DNA of 64,000 bases from Leifsonia shinshuensis (GCF_013410375.1 NZ_JACCFL010000001.1:3968001-4032000), one strand, 5' to 3'; numbered from the stretch's first letter, positions 7,543 to 16,433 are shown. The notes: generated from the letters alone by a model not told the origin. Translations and numbers: made by a program.

Positions 7543-9846
7543 ATGACGGCTGACGGACGCAGAAGATGGAAGTGGGCGCCCGCGCTGCTCGGATTCGTGG
7601 CACTGAGCGCTGTCGCCGGTCTCCTCGCGGCCGCGGCGGTGACGCCCGCCGTCGCCCTCACCGGATCGGCCGCCGACTCGACCATCAACGTCTTCGACGG
7701 CCTCCCCGAGTACGTCAAGGTCGAGCCGCTGGCGCAGGCGTCGACCATGTACGCGTCCTCCGCCGGCAAAGAGGTGCCGATCGCCACGTTCTACTCGCAG
7801 AACCGCGTGGAGGTCGGCTGGGACGCCATCTCGCAGAACCTCAAGGACGCGGCGATCGCCACGGAGGACCCGCGCTTCTACGAGCACGGCGGCGTCGACG
7901 TCACCGGAACGCTCCGCGGCGCCGTGCTGACAGCGCTGCACAAGTCGGTGCAGGGCGGCTCGTCCATCACCCAGCAGTACGTCAAGAACATCCTCGTGCA
8001 GCGCTGCGAGAGCAAGCAGCCGGACCCGACGGCGTCGGACGCCGTGCAGAAGAAGCAGTACAAGGCGTACCAGGCCTGCTACAGCGACGCCACGGCCGTC
8101 GACCCGGTGCGCAAGCTCAAGGAGATGCGCTACGCGATCGGCCTCGAGAAGGAGTACTCGAAGAACGACATCCTGCAGAGCTACCTCAACATCGCTCTGT
8201 TCGGCGGTCGCGTCTACGGGGTCCAGTCCGCGGCCGAGTACTACTTCGGGGTGTCCGCCAAGGACATCTCGCTCCCCCAGGCCGCCACGCTCATCGCGAT
8301 CCTCAACAACCCGGACAACCTCCGCATCGACCAGCCTGACAACAAGGTCAACGGCGCGGCCAACGGCTACGCCCAGACCCTCGCCCGGCGCAACTACGTG
8401 CTCGACCGCATGCTGGTGAACGGCAAGATCACCAAGGAGGAGCACGACGCCGCGAAGGCGACGAAGGTCGAGCCCAAGATCAGCCAGATGTCGAACGGCT
8501 GCATGACCGCGCAGCAGTACAACGCGGCGTTCTTCTGCGATTACGTCGAGCGGACCATCGAGCAGGATCCGATCTTCGGCAAGACCTCCGACGACCGGTC
8601 GAGCTTCCTCACGCGCGGCGGCCTCCAGATCTACACGACGCTCAACCTCGACCTGCAGTCGCAGGCGCAGCAGGCGGTGTCGGCGTACATCCCGCCGACG
8701 AGCCCGAACCTCGACCTCGGGTCGTCCAACGTGTCCGTGGAGGTCGGCACCGGCCGGGTCGTCACCATGGTGCAGAACCGGCAGTACGACAACACGGCGT
8801 CCCCTGCGGCCGGGACGACAGCGGTCAACTACAACACCGACTACGACTACGGAGGCTCGGAGGGCTTCCAGACCGGATCCTCGTACAAGGCGTTCGACCT
8901 GCTCGAATGGCTGAAGGAGGGCCACACCCTCTTCGAGTCGGTGAACGGCACGCAGCACACCTTCCCGCAGACCGCCTTCCACGAGAGCGACCCGTGCAAC
9001 GACATCGGCGGGTCCCCGTGGAACGTCTCCAATGACGAAGGCGAGTCGGTCACATCCTCGACGGTGATGAACGCGACCGCGGCGTCGATCAACTCGATCT
9101 TCGCGATGATGGCCACCAAGCTAGACCTCTGCGGCATCAAGCAGGGCGCGCAGGACCTCCTGGTGCACGGCGCCGACGAGGCGACCAACCCGTTCCGGGC
9201 GAACCCCTCCTCGGTGCTCGGCACCAACTACATCGCCCCGATCACGATGGCGACGGCGTACGCCGGCATCGCCAACAACGGCAAGGCCTGCAGCCCGGTC
9301 GCGATCGACAAGATCGTCTCCTCGGACGGCGCCCAGCACCCCGTGCCCAAGACGCAGTGCTCGACGACCCCGATCGATCCGGGGGTCGCGGCGGCCGCGA
9401 TCTACGCACTGCAGGGCGTCCTCCGCGGGGGCGGCACCGCGGCCTCCGCGAACCCGAACGACGGCGTCCCGATCTTCGGCAAGACCGGAACGACCGACAA
9501 CTCGGTCGAGAACTGGCTGGTGACCTCCACCACGAAGATCGCCCAGGCGACCTGGGTGGGCAACGTCTCGGGCGGCGTGGCCCTCCGCAGCCAGTCGTTC
9601 CAGGGCGTCGGCGGCGGAAACGTCAAGTTCTCGATCGTGAAACGCATCCAGACGGCGCTCGACGCCGCCTACGGCGGGACGGCCTTCCCCGCGCCGCCGG
9701 CCAAGTTCCTCGGCGCGCCGGCCGCTCCGAAGACGACGGCTCCGGCGCCCGGCGCACCCGGCGCCCCGGCGCCCAACCCGGGTCCGCCCGCCGGCGGCAA
9801 CCCGGGCGGCGGAGGCGGCAAGGGCAAGGGCGGCGGCCACGGCTGA
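7543..9846 (+). CDS. Class A penicillin-binding protein (transglycosylase/transpeptidase)
   Basis: A 767-residue bifunctional cell-wall synthase anchored by one N-terminal membrane helix (about 10-38). Residues 95-290 are the GT51 glycosyltransferase: EDPRFYEHGGVD carries the catalytic Glu, followed by GGSSITQQYVKN and the RKLKEMRYAIGLEKEYSKN segment. The transpeptidase domain (about 360-700) has the active-site SSYK (near residue 446) and KTGT (near 647). The tail from about 720 is Pro/Gly/Lys-rich and extracytoplasmic. It polymerises and cross-links peptidoglycan outside the membrane. Several cysteines inside the GT and TP domains may form disulfides. The alternative start ATG 7534 adds only three residues. 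Confidence 0.95.
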   Translation: MTADGRRRWKWAPALLGFVALSAVAGLLAAAAVTPAVALTGSAADSTINVFDGLPEYVKVEPLAQASTMYASSAGKEVPIATFYSQNRVEVGWDAISQNLKDAAIATEDPRFYEHGGVDVTGTLRGAVLTALHKSVQGGSSITQQYVKNILVQRCESKQPDPTASDAVQKKQYKAYQACYSDATAVDPVRKLKEMRYAIGLEKEYSKNDILQSYLNIALFGGRVYGVQSAAEYYFGVSAKDISLPQAATLIAILNNPDNLRIDQPDNKVNGAANGYAQTLARRNYVLDRMLVNGKITKEEHDAAKATKVEPKISQMSNGCMTAQQYNAAFFCDYVERTIEQDPIFGKTSDDRSSFLTRGGLQIYTTLNLDLQSQAQQAVSAYIPPTSPNLDLGSSNVSVEVGTGRVVTMVQNRQYDNTASPAAGTTAVNYNTDYDYGGSEGFQTGSSYKAFDLLEWLKEGHTLFESVNGTQHTFPQTAFHESDPCNDIGGSPWNVSNDEGESVTSSTVMNATAASINSIFAMMATKLDLCGIKQGAQDLLVHGADEATNPFRANPSSVLGTNYIAPITMATAYAGIANNGKACSPVAIDKIVSSDGAQHPVPKTQCSTTPIDPGVAAAAIYALQGVLRGGGTAASANPNDGVPIFGKTGTTDNSVENWLVTSTTKIAQATWVGNVSGGVALRSQSFQGVGGGNVKFSIVKRIQTALDAAYGGTAFPAPPAKFLGAPAAPKTTAPAPGAPGAPAPNPGPPAGGNPGGGGGKGKGGGHG

Positions 9847-9850
9847 GCCC

Positions 9851-9923
9851 GCTCGGGCCTCTGACGGCTCGGGCCTCTGACCGGTCGGGCCTCCGACCGG
9901 TCAGGCCCCTGACCGGTCAGGCC
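9851..9923. repeat. Short GC-rich 16-bp tandem repeat, probable terminator
   Basis: About four and a half imperfect copies of a 16-base unit (consensus CGGTCGGGCCTCTGAC) fill the gap between the converging penicillin-binding protein and SRPBCC genes. Each unit junction contains the palindrome GACCGGTC, so the RNA can fold into several alternative hairpins. It probably works as a two-way terminator. Confidence 0.6.
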
Positions 9924-10372
9924 GGCCGGCTCGCCGCCGAGCGCTCGGCGACCTCCTTCACTCCCTGCAGCATGGCGACCCAGTTGTCCCGGGAGTGCCG
10001 TGCGGCCTCCACGGTCGGGTTGTTGTCCTGGTCGAGCGTGATGTGCGTGCCCTCCGGCGTCGCGTTCAGCTCGAAGTGCAGGGCGTGGTAGTTCTCCGGG
10101 ACGTCGGGCAGGCCGCTGAGCGGGCTGAAGTGCGTGAGCACGATCCGCCAGGGCTCCTCCCGGTCGTCGAGCTCGATCACGCGGCCGTGGTCCTCGAACG
10201 CGCGGCCCTGCCACTCCCCCCGCCAGACGATGCGCGAGCCCAGCCGCCAGTCCGAGACCACCTCGGCCCCGAACAGGATCTCGGGATGGGATCCGCTCGA
10301 CGTCAGCAGCTTCCAGACCTCGCGCCGCGGCGCGCGGACGTCCACCTCCGCTCTCGCGACGTAGTTGCCCAT
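9917..10372 (-). CDS. SRPBCC-family (START-like) protein
   Basis: A 151-residue single-domain helix-grip protein of the AHSA1/polyketide cyclase-like group: an N-terminal strand YVARAEVDVRAPRREVWKLLT, a central beta-sheet with WRLGSRIVWRGEWQG and a long C-terminal helix (RHSRDNWVAMLQGVKEVAE). Start is fixed by GGAGGAG. Such proteins bind hydrophobic ligands or modulate other proteins; there are no catalytic residues to point to. It is preceded by the alpha-glucosidase gene in the same direction about 110 bp away, and need not share its function. Confidence 0.8.
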   Translation of the reverse strand: MGNYVARAEVDVRAPRREVWKLLTSSGSHPEILFGAEVVSDWRLGSRIVWRGEWQGRAFEDHGRVIELDDREEPWRIVLTHFSPLSGLPDVPENYHALHFELNATPEGTHITLDQDNNPTVEAARHSRDNWVAMLQGVKEVAERSAASRPA

Positions 10373-10479
10373 GGCTCCTCCCGGTCGACGCCGCCGCCAC
10401 CGGCGGCGTTGACGCCCATCACACACCTCCGCGCGCGGAGAGCACAACCCCGCGGGTACGACCGCGCGAGAGGGACCGG

Positions 10480-12189
10480 CTAGGACCGCTCGAAGACCAA
10501 CGCCTCCCACGGCTCGACCAGGCCGCGGAGCCCGCGGTCGACCGAGTCGGCCAGGTTGCCGAGCACGAGCGCGGCGTCCTCCCAGCCGGCGAGATCGGCC
10601 GGGTCGTACCTGGCCGGCTCCCCGGTCAGGTTCACGAGCACGAGCAGCGCCTTCCCGTCCCGCTCGCGCACGTAGGCGAAGAGCTGCGGATGGTCGGCCA
10701 GCACGAGGGTGAAGTCGCCGTCGGCGACGACCGCCGAGCGGTGCCGGAGGTCGATCAGCTGCCGGTAGTAGGAGAACACCGAGTCGGCGGCGTGCGTCTC
10801 GGCCGCCGCGTTGACCAGCACGTAGTCCGGGTTCGGCGCGATCCACGGCGTCCCGGTCGTGAAGCCGGCCGCCGGGGCGTCCGACCACTGCATGGGGGTG
10901 CGCGCGTTGTCCCGGCTGGTCCGGCGCAGGTCCGCCATCACCTCCGCGGCGTCGCGGCCCTGGATGTCGACGGCCTCCGCGTAGTGGTTGAGCGTCTCGA
11001 TGTCGCGGAAGTCGTCGATGGACTCGAACGGCACGTTCGCCATCCCGAGCTCCTCGCCCTGGTAGACGTAGGGAGTGCCGCGCATCAGGTGCAGCACCGT
11101 GCCGAGCGCCTTGGCCGAGGCCGCCCGGTACTCCGGCCGGTCGTCGCCGAAGCGGCTGACGACGCGCGGCTGGTCGTGGTTGTTCCAGTAGAGGCTGTTC
11201 CAGCCGGTGTCCGCGAGGCCTTCCTGCCACTTCGCGAGGTTGCGCTTGAGGTCGAGCACGCTCGCCGGGCGGTCGTCCCACTTGCCGCCGGGACCGTGGT
11301 CGAGGTCGACGTGCTCGAACTGGAAGACCATGTCGAGCTCCGCGCGCGCGGGATCCGTGAACAGCCGGGCGTCCTCGATGGTCACGCCCGGCATCTCGCC
11401 GACGGTGAGGATGCGGTCGGCGCGCCCGGCGAAGACCTTCTCGTGCATCTCGTGCAGGAACTCGTGGATGCGCGGGCCCTGACCGAAGAACGGGTACCCC
11501 TCGCCGTACAGCCGTCCCGGCGGGACCTCGCCGTCGGGCAGCGAGACCACCTTCGAGATGAAGTTGATCACGTCCATCCGGAAGCCGTCGACGCCGCGGT
11601 CGAGCCACCAGTTCATCATGTCGTAGACGGCCTCGCGGACCTCCGGGTTCTCCCAGTTGAGGTCGGGCTGCTTGCGCGAGAAGAGGTGCAGGTAGTACTC
11701 GCCGGTGGCCGGGTCGAGCTGCCAGGCCGGACCCGAGAAGAACGACCCCCAGTTGTTCGGCTCCGCGCCGTGCGCGCCGGCCTCCAGGCCCTCCCGCGGC
11801 GGCCGCCACCAGTACCAGTCGCGCTTGGGGCTGTCGAGCGACGAGGCGGACTCGATGAACCACGGGTGCTCGTCGGAGGTGTGGTTGACCACCAGGTCCA
11901 TGACCAGCTTGATGCCGCGGGCGTGCAGGCCGGCCAGCAGCTCGTCGAAGTCCTCGAACGTGCCGAACAGCGGGTCGATCGCCCGGTAGTCGCTGATGTC
12001 GTAGCCGTTGTCGTCGTGGGGCGAGGCGTAGATCGGCGACAGCCACACCACGTCGACGCCGAGCTCCTGCAGATGGTCGAGGTGCTGGATGATCCCGCGG
12101 AGGTCGCCGATGCCGTCGCCGTCGCTGTCCGCGAAGCTGCGCGGGTAGATCTGATAGACGACCGCCGACTTCCACCATGTCTCGCTCAC
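10480..12189 (-). CDS. GH13 alpha-glucosidase (oligo-1,6-glucosidase type)
   Basis: A 569-residue cytosolic glycoside hydrolase that releases glucose from short alpha-glucosides. The (beta/alpha)8 barrel motifs are complete: DLVVNHTSDEHPWF, GFRMDVINF with nucleophile D206, VGEMPG with acid/base E265, and NHDQPR with the transition-state Asp. Valine directly after the nucleophile is the residue associated with alpha-1,6 (isomaltose-type) preference in this family. No signal peptide. The start GTG 12189 is 6 bases after TAAGGT, suggesting a leaderless transcript. Three 19-bp tandem repeats lie immediately upstream of that promoter. No sugar transporter is adjacent. Confidence 0.93.
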   Translation of the reverse strand: MSETWWKSAVVYQIYPRSFADSDGDGIGDLRGIIQHLDHLQELGVDVVWLSPIYASPHDDNGYDISDYRAIDPLFGTFEDFDELLAGLHARGIKLVMDLVVNHTSDEHPWFIESASSLDSPKRDWYWWRPPREGLEAGAHGAEPNNWGSFFSGPAWQLDPATGEYYLHLFSRKQPDLNWENPEVREAVYDMMNWWLDRGVDGFRMDVINFISKVVSLPDGEVPPGRLYGEGYPFFGQGPRIHEFLHEMHEKVFAGRADRILTVGEMPGVTIEDARLFTDPARAELDMVFQFEHVDLDHGPGGKWDDRPASVLDLKRNLAKWQEGLADTGWNSLYWNNHDQPRVVSRFGDDRPEYRAASAKALGTVLHLMRGTPYVYQGEELGMANVPFESIDDFRDIETLNHYAEAVDIQGRDAAEVMADLRRTSRDNARTPMQWSDAPAAGFTTGTPWIAPNPDYVLVNAAAETHAADSVFSYYRQLIDLRHRSAVVADGDFTLVLADHPQLFAYVRERDGKALLVLVNLTGEPARYDPADLAGWEDAALVLGNLADSVDRGLRGLVEPWEALVFERS

Positions 12190-12195
12190 CCGCCC

Positions 12196-12201
12196 ACCTT
12201 A
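12196..12201 (-). promoter_or_regulatory. -10 element of the alpha-glucosidase gene
   Basis: On the minus strand TAAGGT ends 6 bases before GTG 12189, and no ribosome-binding site is seen, so a leaderless start is likely. The -35 position falls inside the adjoining tandem repeats. Confidence 0.5.
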
Positions 12202-12204
12202 CCC

Positions 12205-12261
12205 GCGGGGGCCATTCGCGTTAGCGGGGGCCATTCGCGTTAGCCGGGGCCATTTGCGTGA
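12205..12261. repeat. Three tandem 19-bp repeats at the glucosidase promoter
   Basis: Two identical copies of GCGGGGGCCATTCGCGTTA (12205-12223, 12224-12242) and a third with three changes (12243-12261). On the minus strand the unit reads TAACGCGAATGGCCCCCGC. The block starts 3 bases upstream of the -10 box, so it occupies the -35 and upstream activator positions. It could be a regulator array or a dispersed intergenic repeat. Confidence 0.75.
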
Positions 12262-12276
12262 GCGGGGCGCCCGGCG

Positions 12277-13209
12277 TCACGCGCGACGCCGCGCGAGCTC
12301 CACGCGCGCGCCGGACGCGGCCGACTCGCGTGCCGCCAGGCACACCCGCAGCGCGTCGATCGCGGCGGCCACCGGCGCGCGCACCGGCTCGGCGCCGCTC
12401 TCGACGCAGTCGAGGAAGTAGCGCGCCTGCGCAGCGAACGGGTCGCCGGGGAGGTCGGCGACGGCGTCCGTGCCGCGGTCGCCCACGATCTCCAGCGTGG
12501 TGCGGAACGGCGCGCCGGCCGGGAGGTCGGAGACGGCGAGCAGCTGGGCCACTCCGCCGGACGCGTACTCGACCGTGAGCGCGGCGGGAGCGCCGAAGCC
12601 CGGCCCCGGCGCGCGGACCGCCGTGACGGCGACCGGCTCGCCCAGGTACGACCCGGCCTGGTCGACGTCGTGGATGGCGAAGTCGACGATCATCCCGCCC
12701 GACTGGCTCTCGTCCTCCAGCCACTCGTACCCCTCCGGCGCCGCCGAGAGCCGCGACCCGAGCACCGCGCGCGGCCGGCCGACGGATCCCGCCGCGACCC
12801 GCTCGGCGAGCGCCGCGTAGCCGGGGAAGAAGCGCACCACGTGCGCGACCATCAGCACACCGGGCGCGCGCCGGGCGGCGTCCGCCACCCGCTCGGCGTC
12901 GGCGAGGGTGAGCGCGATCGGCTTCTCGAGCAGCACGTGCCTGCCCGCGGCGAGCGCCTGCACGGCCAGGTCGGCGTGCGTGGGGGTCGGCGTGCAGATC
13001 GAGACGATGTCCGCGGCCGGGTCGGCGAGCGCCTCGTCGAGCGAGGCCGCCCAGCGCGCGCCGGGCGCCGCCGGCAGGTCGGGACGGCGGCGGGGCGAGA
13101 CGGCCCAGCGGACCGGCACGCCGCACGCCGCCCAGGCCTCCGCGTGCGCACGGCCCATCCGGCCGGCGCCGACGACGATCGCGCCGTGCCCCGCGACGAG
13201 CTCGCTCAT
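12277..13209 (-). CDS. Gfo/Idh/MocA family NAD(P)-dependent oxidoreductase
   Basis: A 310-residue dehydrogenase. The N-terminal Rossmann domain has GAGRMGRAHAEAW and the ICTPTPTHADLAVQALAAGRHVLLEKP segment with the conserved EKP lysine; the C-terminal alpha/beta domain carries SGGMIVDFAIHDVDQAGSYL with the family Asp-His catalytic pair. Members oxidise or reduce sugars, inositols or sugar-derived amines. It overlaps the ROK repressor gene by four bases (ATGA) and is therefore in the same operon. Together with the divergent importer, asparaginase and ROK kinase, it probably acts on a sugar or sugar-amine moiety; the substrate is unknown. Confidence 0.85.
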   Translation of the reverse strand: MSELVAGHGAIVVGAGRMGRAHAEAWAACGVPVRWAVSPRRRPDLPAAPGARWAASLDEALADPAADIVSICTPTPTHADLAVQALAAGRHVLLEKPIALTLADAERVADAARRAPGVLMVAHVVRFFPGYAALAERVAAGSVGRPRAVLGSRLSAAPEGYEWLEDESQSGGMIVDFAIHDVDQAGSYLGEPVAVTAVRAPGPGFGAPAALTVEYASGGVAQLLAVSDLPAGAPFRTTLEIVGDRGTDAVADLPGDPFAAQARYFLDCVESGAEPVRAPVAAAIDALRVCLAARESAASGARVELARRRA

Positions 13210-14408
13210 CGCACCGCGCGGTCGACCTGAGCGGGGTCGAACAGCGCGTCGAGGACGAGCCGGCCGGCTCCGCGGATGCCGGCCTCCTGCTTCGCCGCGC
13301 TGACCGCGATGTCGAGCTGGTCGGTGATCATCGGCAGGCAGTCGGAGTAGATCGCCGAGCGGACGCCGGCGACGAACGCCTCCGCCTCGCCGAGGATGCC
13401 GCCGAGCACGAGGCGCTCCGGGTTGAAGAAGTTCATGATCGTCGCCAGCACGCCGCCGGTGCGCAGGCCGGCCTCCCGCAGCATGAGGGTCGCGCGCGGG
13501 TGCGCGTCCCGGGCGAGCGCGAGGACGTCGCGGGTGTCGGCGACGTCCACGCCGTCCCGGCGCAGGGCCTGCACGATCGCGGCGCCTCCCGCGACGGCGT
13601 CGAGGCAGCCGACGCGGCCGCAGGAGCACAGCACGTCCGGAGCGCCCGGCACGGTGACGTGGCTGATGTCGCCCGCCATGCCGTGGTGGCCGCGGTAGAC
13701 GCCCCCGAACGCGACGATCCCGCAACCGATGCTCGAACCGGCCTTGACGAAGACGAGCTGGCCGTCGCCGGAGAGCGCGTCGGCGGTCTGGCCGGTGACG
13801 TCGTACTCGCCCAGCGCCATGAGGTTGGCGTCGTTGTCGACGGCGACGGTCAGGCCCGTGCGGGCGGTCAGCGCGGCCGCGACATCCAGCCCGTTCCAGC
13901 CCGGCATCCGCGACGGCGAGACCATCCTGCCCGTGGTCGAGTCGACGGGACCGGGCAGGCCGATCCCGATGCCGCGCAGGTCCTGGCCGGGCGCCGCGTG
14001 CTGCGCACGGAGCTCCTCGGCGCCGGCGGCGATCCAGGCGAGCACCCGGTCGGGGCCGGAGCCGATGTCCATCGCCTCGGTGCGCGAGGCCAGCAGTCGC
14101 CCGGACAGGTCGAACAGCCCGAATGTCGCGTGGTGCGAGCCGAGGTCGGCGGCGGCGACCACTCCGGAGCTCGGGTCGACCTCCAAGGCGCGCGGGCGGC
14201 GGCCGCCGTGCGAGACGCCCTCGCCCGCCTCCCGCAGGAAGCCCGCCGCGAGCAGCGCGTCCACCCGCTGGGTGACGGTTGACGGCGAGAGCCCGGTGTG
14301 CCGGGCGATGTCCGCCCGCGAGCCCGCCCGTCCGGAGCGGACGAGGTGGAGGATGCCCCCCGGCGTGGCCGATGTGTTCCCGGGTGCCGCGGTGTGCGTG
14401 CCGCTCAT
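13206..14408 (-). CDS. ROK family transcriptional repressor
   Basis: A 400-residue NagC/XylR-type regulator. Residues 15-80 form the winged helix (GSRADIARHTGLSPSTVTQRVDALLAAGFL), the rest a ROK sugar-kinase-like domain with zinc-site sequence CSCGRVGCLDAVAGG and ligand-binding NDANLMALGEY. ATG 14408 is chosen over ATG 14438 because GAGGGGG precedes it at about 11 bases and the conserved part starts nearby. It probably binds the long palindrome at 14486-14510 between itself and the importer operon, and releases it on binding a sugar or phosphosugar. Confidence 0.9.
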   Translation of the reverse strand: MSGTHTAAPGNTSATPGGILHLVRSGRAGSRADIARHTGLSPSTVTQRVDALLAAGFLREAGEGVSHGGRRPRALEVDPSSGVVAAADLGSHHATFGLFDLSGRLLASRTEAMDIGSGPDRVLAWIAAGAEELRAQHAAPGQDLRGIGIGLPGPVDSTTGRMVSPSRMPGWNGLDVAAALTARTGLTVAVDNDANLMALGEYDVTGQTADALSGDGQLVFVKAGSSIGCGIVAFGGVYRGHHGMAGDISHVTVPGAPDVLCSCGRVGCLDAVAGGAAIVQALRRDGVDVADTRDVLALARDAHPRATLMLREAGLRTGGVLATIMNFFNPERLVLGGILGEAEAFVAGVRSAIYSDCLPMITDQLDIAVSAAKQEAGIRGAGRLVLDALFDPAQVDRAVR

Positions 14409-14485
14409 CTTCAGCGCATCCCCCTCGTGTGCACGCATCCGTCGCGTGCGGTTATTCGTTGAGGATACTGTAGCGACTTTCTTCG

Positions 14486-14510
14486 ATTTCGAATCAACCA
14501 AATTCGAAAT
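14486..14510. promoter_or_regulatory. Palindromic operator in the ROK divergent promoter region
   Basis: ATTTCGAAT and ATTCGAAAT form perfect 9-bp arms around a 7-base centre. Weaker symmetry continues outward (ACTTT to the left near 14477, AAAGT to the right near 14521). The site lies in an AT-rich island between the ROK repressor gene and the divergent ABC importer, as expected for an operator controlling both directions; NagC/Mlc-type sites are likewise AT-rich palindromes. Confidence 0.7.
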
Positions 14511-14573
14511 TGCAAGAACAAAAGTTACTTAGTACGCTCATCGCATCCCGACCGATGACGATACGAGGAACCG

Positions 14574-15326
14574 ATGGAAACACCGAACGCTCGCACGATG
14601 GTGAGCCTGCGCGGCGTCGACAAGCACTTCGGCGACCTGCACGTCCTCCGCTCGATCGACCTCGACGTCGCCCCCCGCGAGGTGGTCGTGGTCGTCGGGC
14701 CGTCCGGGTCCGGCAAGTCCACCCTCTGCCGGTCGATCAACCGGCTGGAGACCATCGACGGCGGCGAGATCCGCGTCGACGGCGAGCTGCTCCCCCAGGA
14801 GGGCGCCGACCTGGCCCGGCTCCGCGCCGAGGTCGGCATGGTGTTCCAGTCGTTCAACCTCTTCGCGCACCGCACCGTCCTCGACAACGTCGCCCTGGCG
14901 CCGGTCAAGGTCCGCAAGGTCAAGAAGGCCGAGGCCGAGCGCCAGGCCCTCGAACTGCTCGACCGGGTCGGCATCGCCGACAAGGCGGGCAGCCACCCGG
15001 CGCAGCTCTCCGGCGGCCAGCAGCAGCGCGCCGCGATCGCCCGCGCGCTCGCGATGCAGCCGAAGGTGATGCTCTTCGACGAGCCCACCAGCGCGCTCGA
15101 CCCCGAGATGGTCGGCGAGGTGCTCGACGTGATGACCTCCCTGGCCCGCGAGGGGATGACCATGATCGTCGTCACGCACGAGATGGGCTTCGCCCGCCGC
15201 GCCGCCGACCGCGTCGTCTTCATGGACCACGGGCAGATCGTCGAGCAGGCGACGCCCGCCGAATTCTTCGACTCGCCCCGCACCGAGCGGGCCAGGTCGT
15301 TCCTGGCGTCCGTGCTCTCGCACTGA
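14574..15326 (+). CDS. Polar amino-acid ABC importer, ATP-binding protein
   Basis: A 250-residue GlnQ/HisP-type ATPase. Walker [11 protein letters not shown]-loop [16 protein letters not shown], signature [17 protein letters not shown], Walker [17 protein letters not shown] and switch [14 protein letters not shown] are all canonical for polar amino-acid importers. ATG 14574 follows GAGGAA. It is the first gene of an operon with a substrate-binding lipoprotein and two permeases, downstream of the probable ROK operator. It powers uptake from the cytosolic face of the membrane. Confidence 0.93.
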   Translation: METPNARTMVSLRGVDKHFGDLHVLRSIDLDVAPREVVVVVGPSGSGKSTLCRSINRLETIDGGEIRVDGELLPQEGADLARLRAEVGMVFQSFNLFAHRTVLDNVALAPVKVRKVKKAEAERQALELLDRVGIADKAGSHPAQLSGGQQQRAAIARALAMQPKVMLFDEPTSALDPEMVGEVLDVMTSLAREGMTMIVVTHEMGFARRAADRVVFMDHGQIVEQATPAEFFDSPRTERARSFLASVLSH

Positions 15327-15396
15327 CGCCGCAGCACCGAAGTTCCACAGCACCACACGTCCGAACACAGAACGTCCGAACTCAGAAAGGGACGCA

Positions 15397-16350
15397 ATGA
15401 CCCGCAGCACGACCCGCACGACCCGCCGCCGGGCCGCCTTCGCAGGCGCCCTGCTCGCGGCCGTGACCCTCGCCGTCACGGCCTGCTCGTCCGGCACCTC
15501 GGCCCTCCCCGGCGACGGCGCCGGCTCCACGACCGGGACCGACACGGTCTTCTCCGGCGCGCCCGTCGCCAAGGCCGACCTGATCCTCCCCGGCTCCACG
15601 ATGGAGAAGATCAAGAAGCGCGGCAAGCTCATCGTCGCCGAGGCGCTGGACGCCCCGCTGCTCTCGCAGCAGGACCCGACCGACCCGAGCAAGGTCACCG
15701 GCTTCGACGCCGACCTGGCCAAGCTGCTCGCGATCTACATCCTCGGCAAGCCGAACGTGGAGATCGTCCCGCCGGCGTCGGAGACCCGCGAGGCGATGCT
15801 GCAGAACGGCACCGTCGACGTCGTCTTCAACACCTACACGATCACCGAGCAGCGCGCGACGCAGGTCGACTTCGCCGGCCCGTACTTCGAGTCGGGACTG
15901 TCCGTCGCCGTCAAGAGCGACAACAAGACCATCAAGAGCGAGAAGGACCTCGACGGCAAGAACGTGATCGTCGGCGCGAACACGCCGGCCGTCACCGAGG
16001 TGCCGAAGATCGCCCCGAAGGCCACGGTCACCGCGTTCGGCACCGACCCGGCCGCCGTCCAGGCGCTCATCCAGGGCCGCGGCGACGCCTACGTGCAGGA
16101 CTACACCCTGCTCGCGAGCGACGCCGCCAGCGAGAAGCAGATCAAGGTGGTCGGCCAGCCGTTCACCAAGGAGCCCTACGGCATCGGCCTCCCGCACGGC
16201 GACAGCGACTTCAAGACCTTCGTCAACAACTGGCTGAAGTCGATCCAGAAGGGCGGCCAGTGGGGTCAGGCGTGGAAGACCACGCTCGGCACCGTGACCG
16301 ACTCCGCCATCCCGACCCCGCCGGAGATCGGCTCGGTCCCGGGTTCCTGA
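15397..16350 (+). CDS. Amino-acid ABC importer, solute-binding lipoprotein
   Basis: A 317-residue extracytoplasmic receptor. The N-terminus has twin arginine-like basic residues, a hydrophobic stretch and a lipobox ending TAC at C30, so it is lipid-anchored. The mature part is a bilobed SBP_bac_3 fold: KIKKRGKLIVAEALDAPLLSQ, GFDADLAKLLAIYILGK, the FNTYTITEQRATQVDFAGPY hinge and the GIGLPHGDSDFKTFVNNWL C-terminal lobe. Glutamate/aspartate/polar amino-acid binding is typical of this group; the exact ligand is unclear and may be a sugar-amino-acid conjugate given the gene context. AGGGA precedes the ATG. Confidence 0.92.
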   Translation: MTRSTTRTTRRRAAFAGALLAAVTLAVTACSSGTSALPGDGAGSTTGTDTVFSGAPVAKADLILPGSTMEKIKKRGKLIVAEALDAPLLSQQDPTDPSKVTGFDADLAKLLAIYILGKPNVEIVPPASETREAMLQNGTVDVVFNTYTITEQRATQVDFAGPYFESGLSVAVKSDNKTIKSEKDLDGKNVIVGANTPAVTEVPKIAPKATVTAFGTDPAAVQALIQGRGDAYVQDYTLLASDAASEKQIKVVGQPFTKEPYGIGLPHGDSDFKTFVNNWLKSIQKGGQWGQAWKTTLGTVTDSAIPTPPEIGSVPGS

Positions 16351-16376
16351 CCCAGCGGGTTCCTGACCCGACCAAC

Positions 16377-16433
16377 GTTCCCGGGCCATGAGCCCGGGAA
16401 CCCCCGGGCGGAGCCGGTCCACCGGCTCCGCCC
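16377..16433 (+). promoter_or_regulatory. Two tandem hairpins after the binding-protein gene
   Basis: A perfect 10-bp stem (16377-16386 with 16392-16401) is followed by a perfect 13-bp stem (16406-16418 with 16421-16433). Neither has a T-run. Such hairpins between a binding-protein gene and its permease genes commonly stabilise the upstream mRNA or partly stop transcription, giving more receptor than permease. Confidence 0.6.

Noticed and set aside
6856..8982. A 708-codon minus-strand open frame opposite the penicillin-binding protein
   Set aside because: Low-complexity Arg/Val/Leu composition with no recognisable domain; the plus strand has all PBP motifs.
9917..12178. A long minus-strand frame joining the SRPBCC gene to upstream sequence
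   Set aside because: Only the part from ATG 10372 is conserved and has a strong ribosome-binding site; the rest is antisense-frame noise over the alpha-glucosidase gene.
12205..12261. Possible CRISPR array
   Set aside because: The copies are directly adjacent with no spacers and no cas genes occur in the window.
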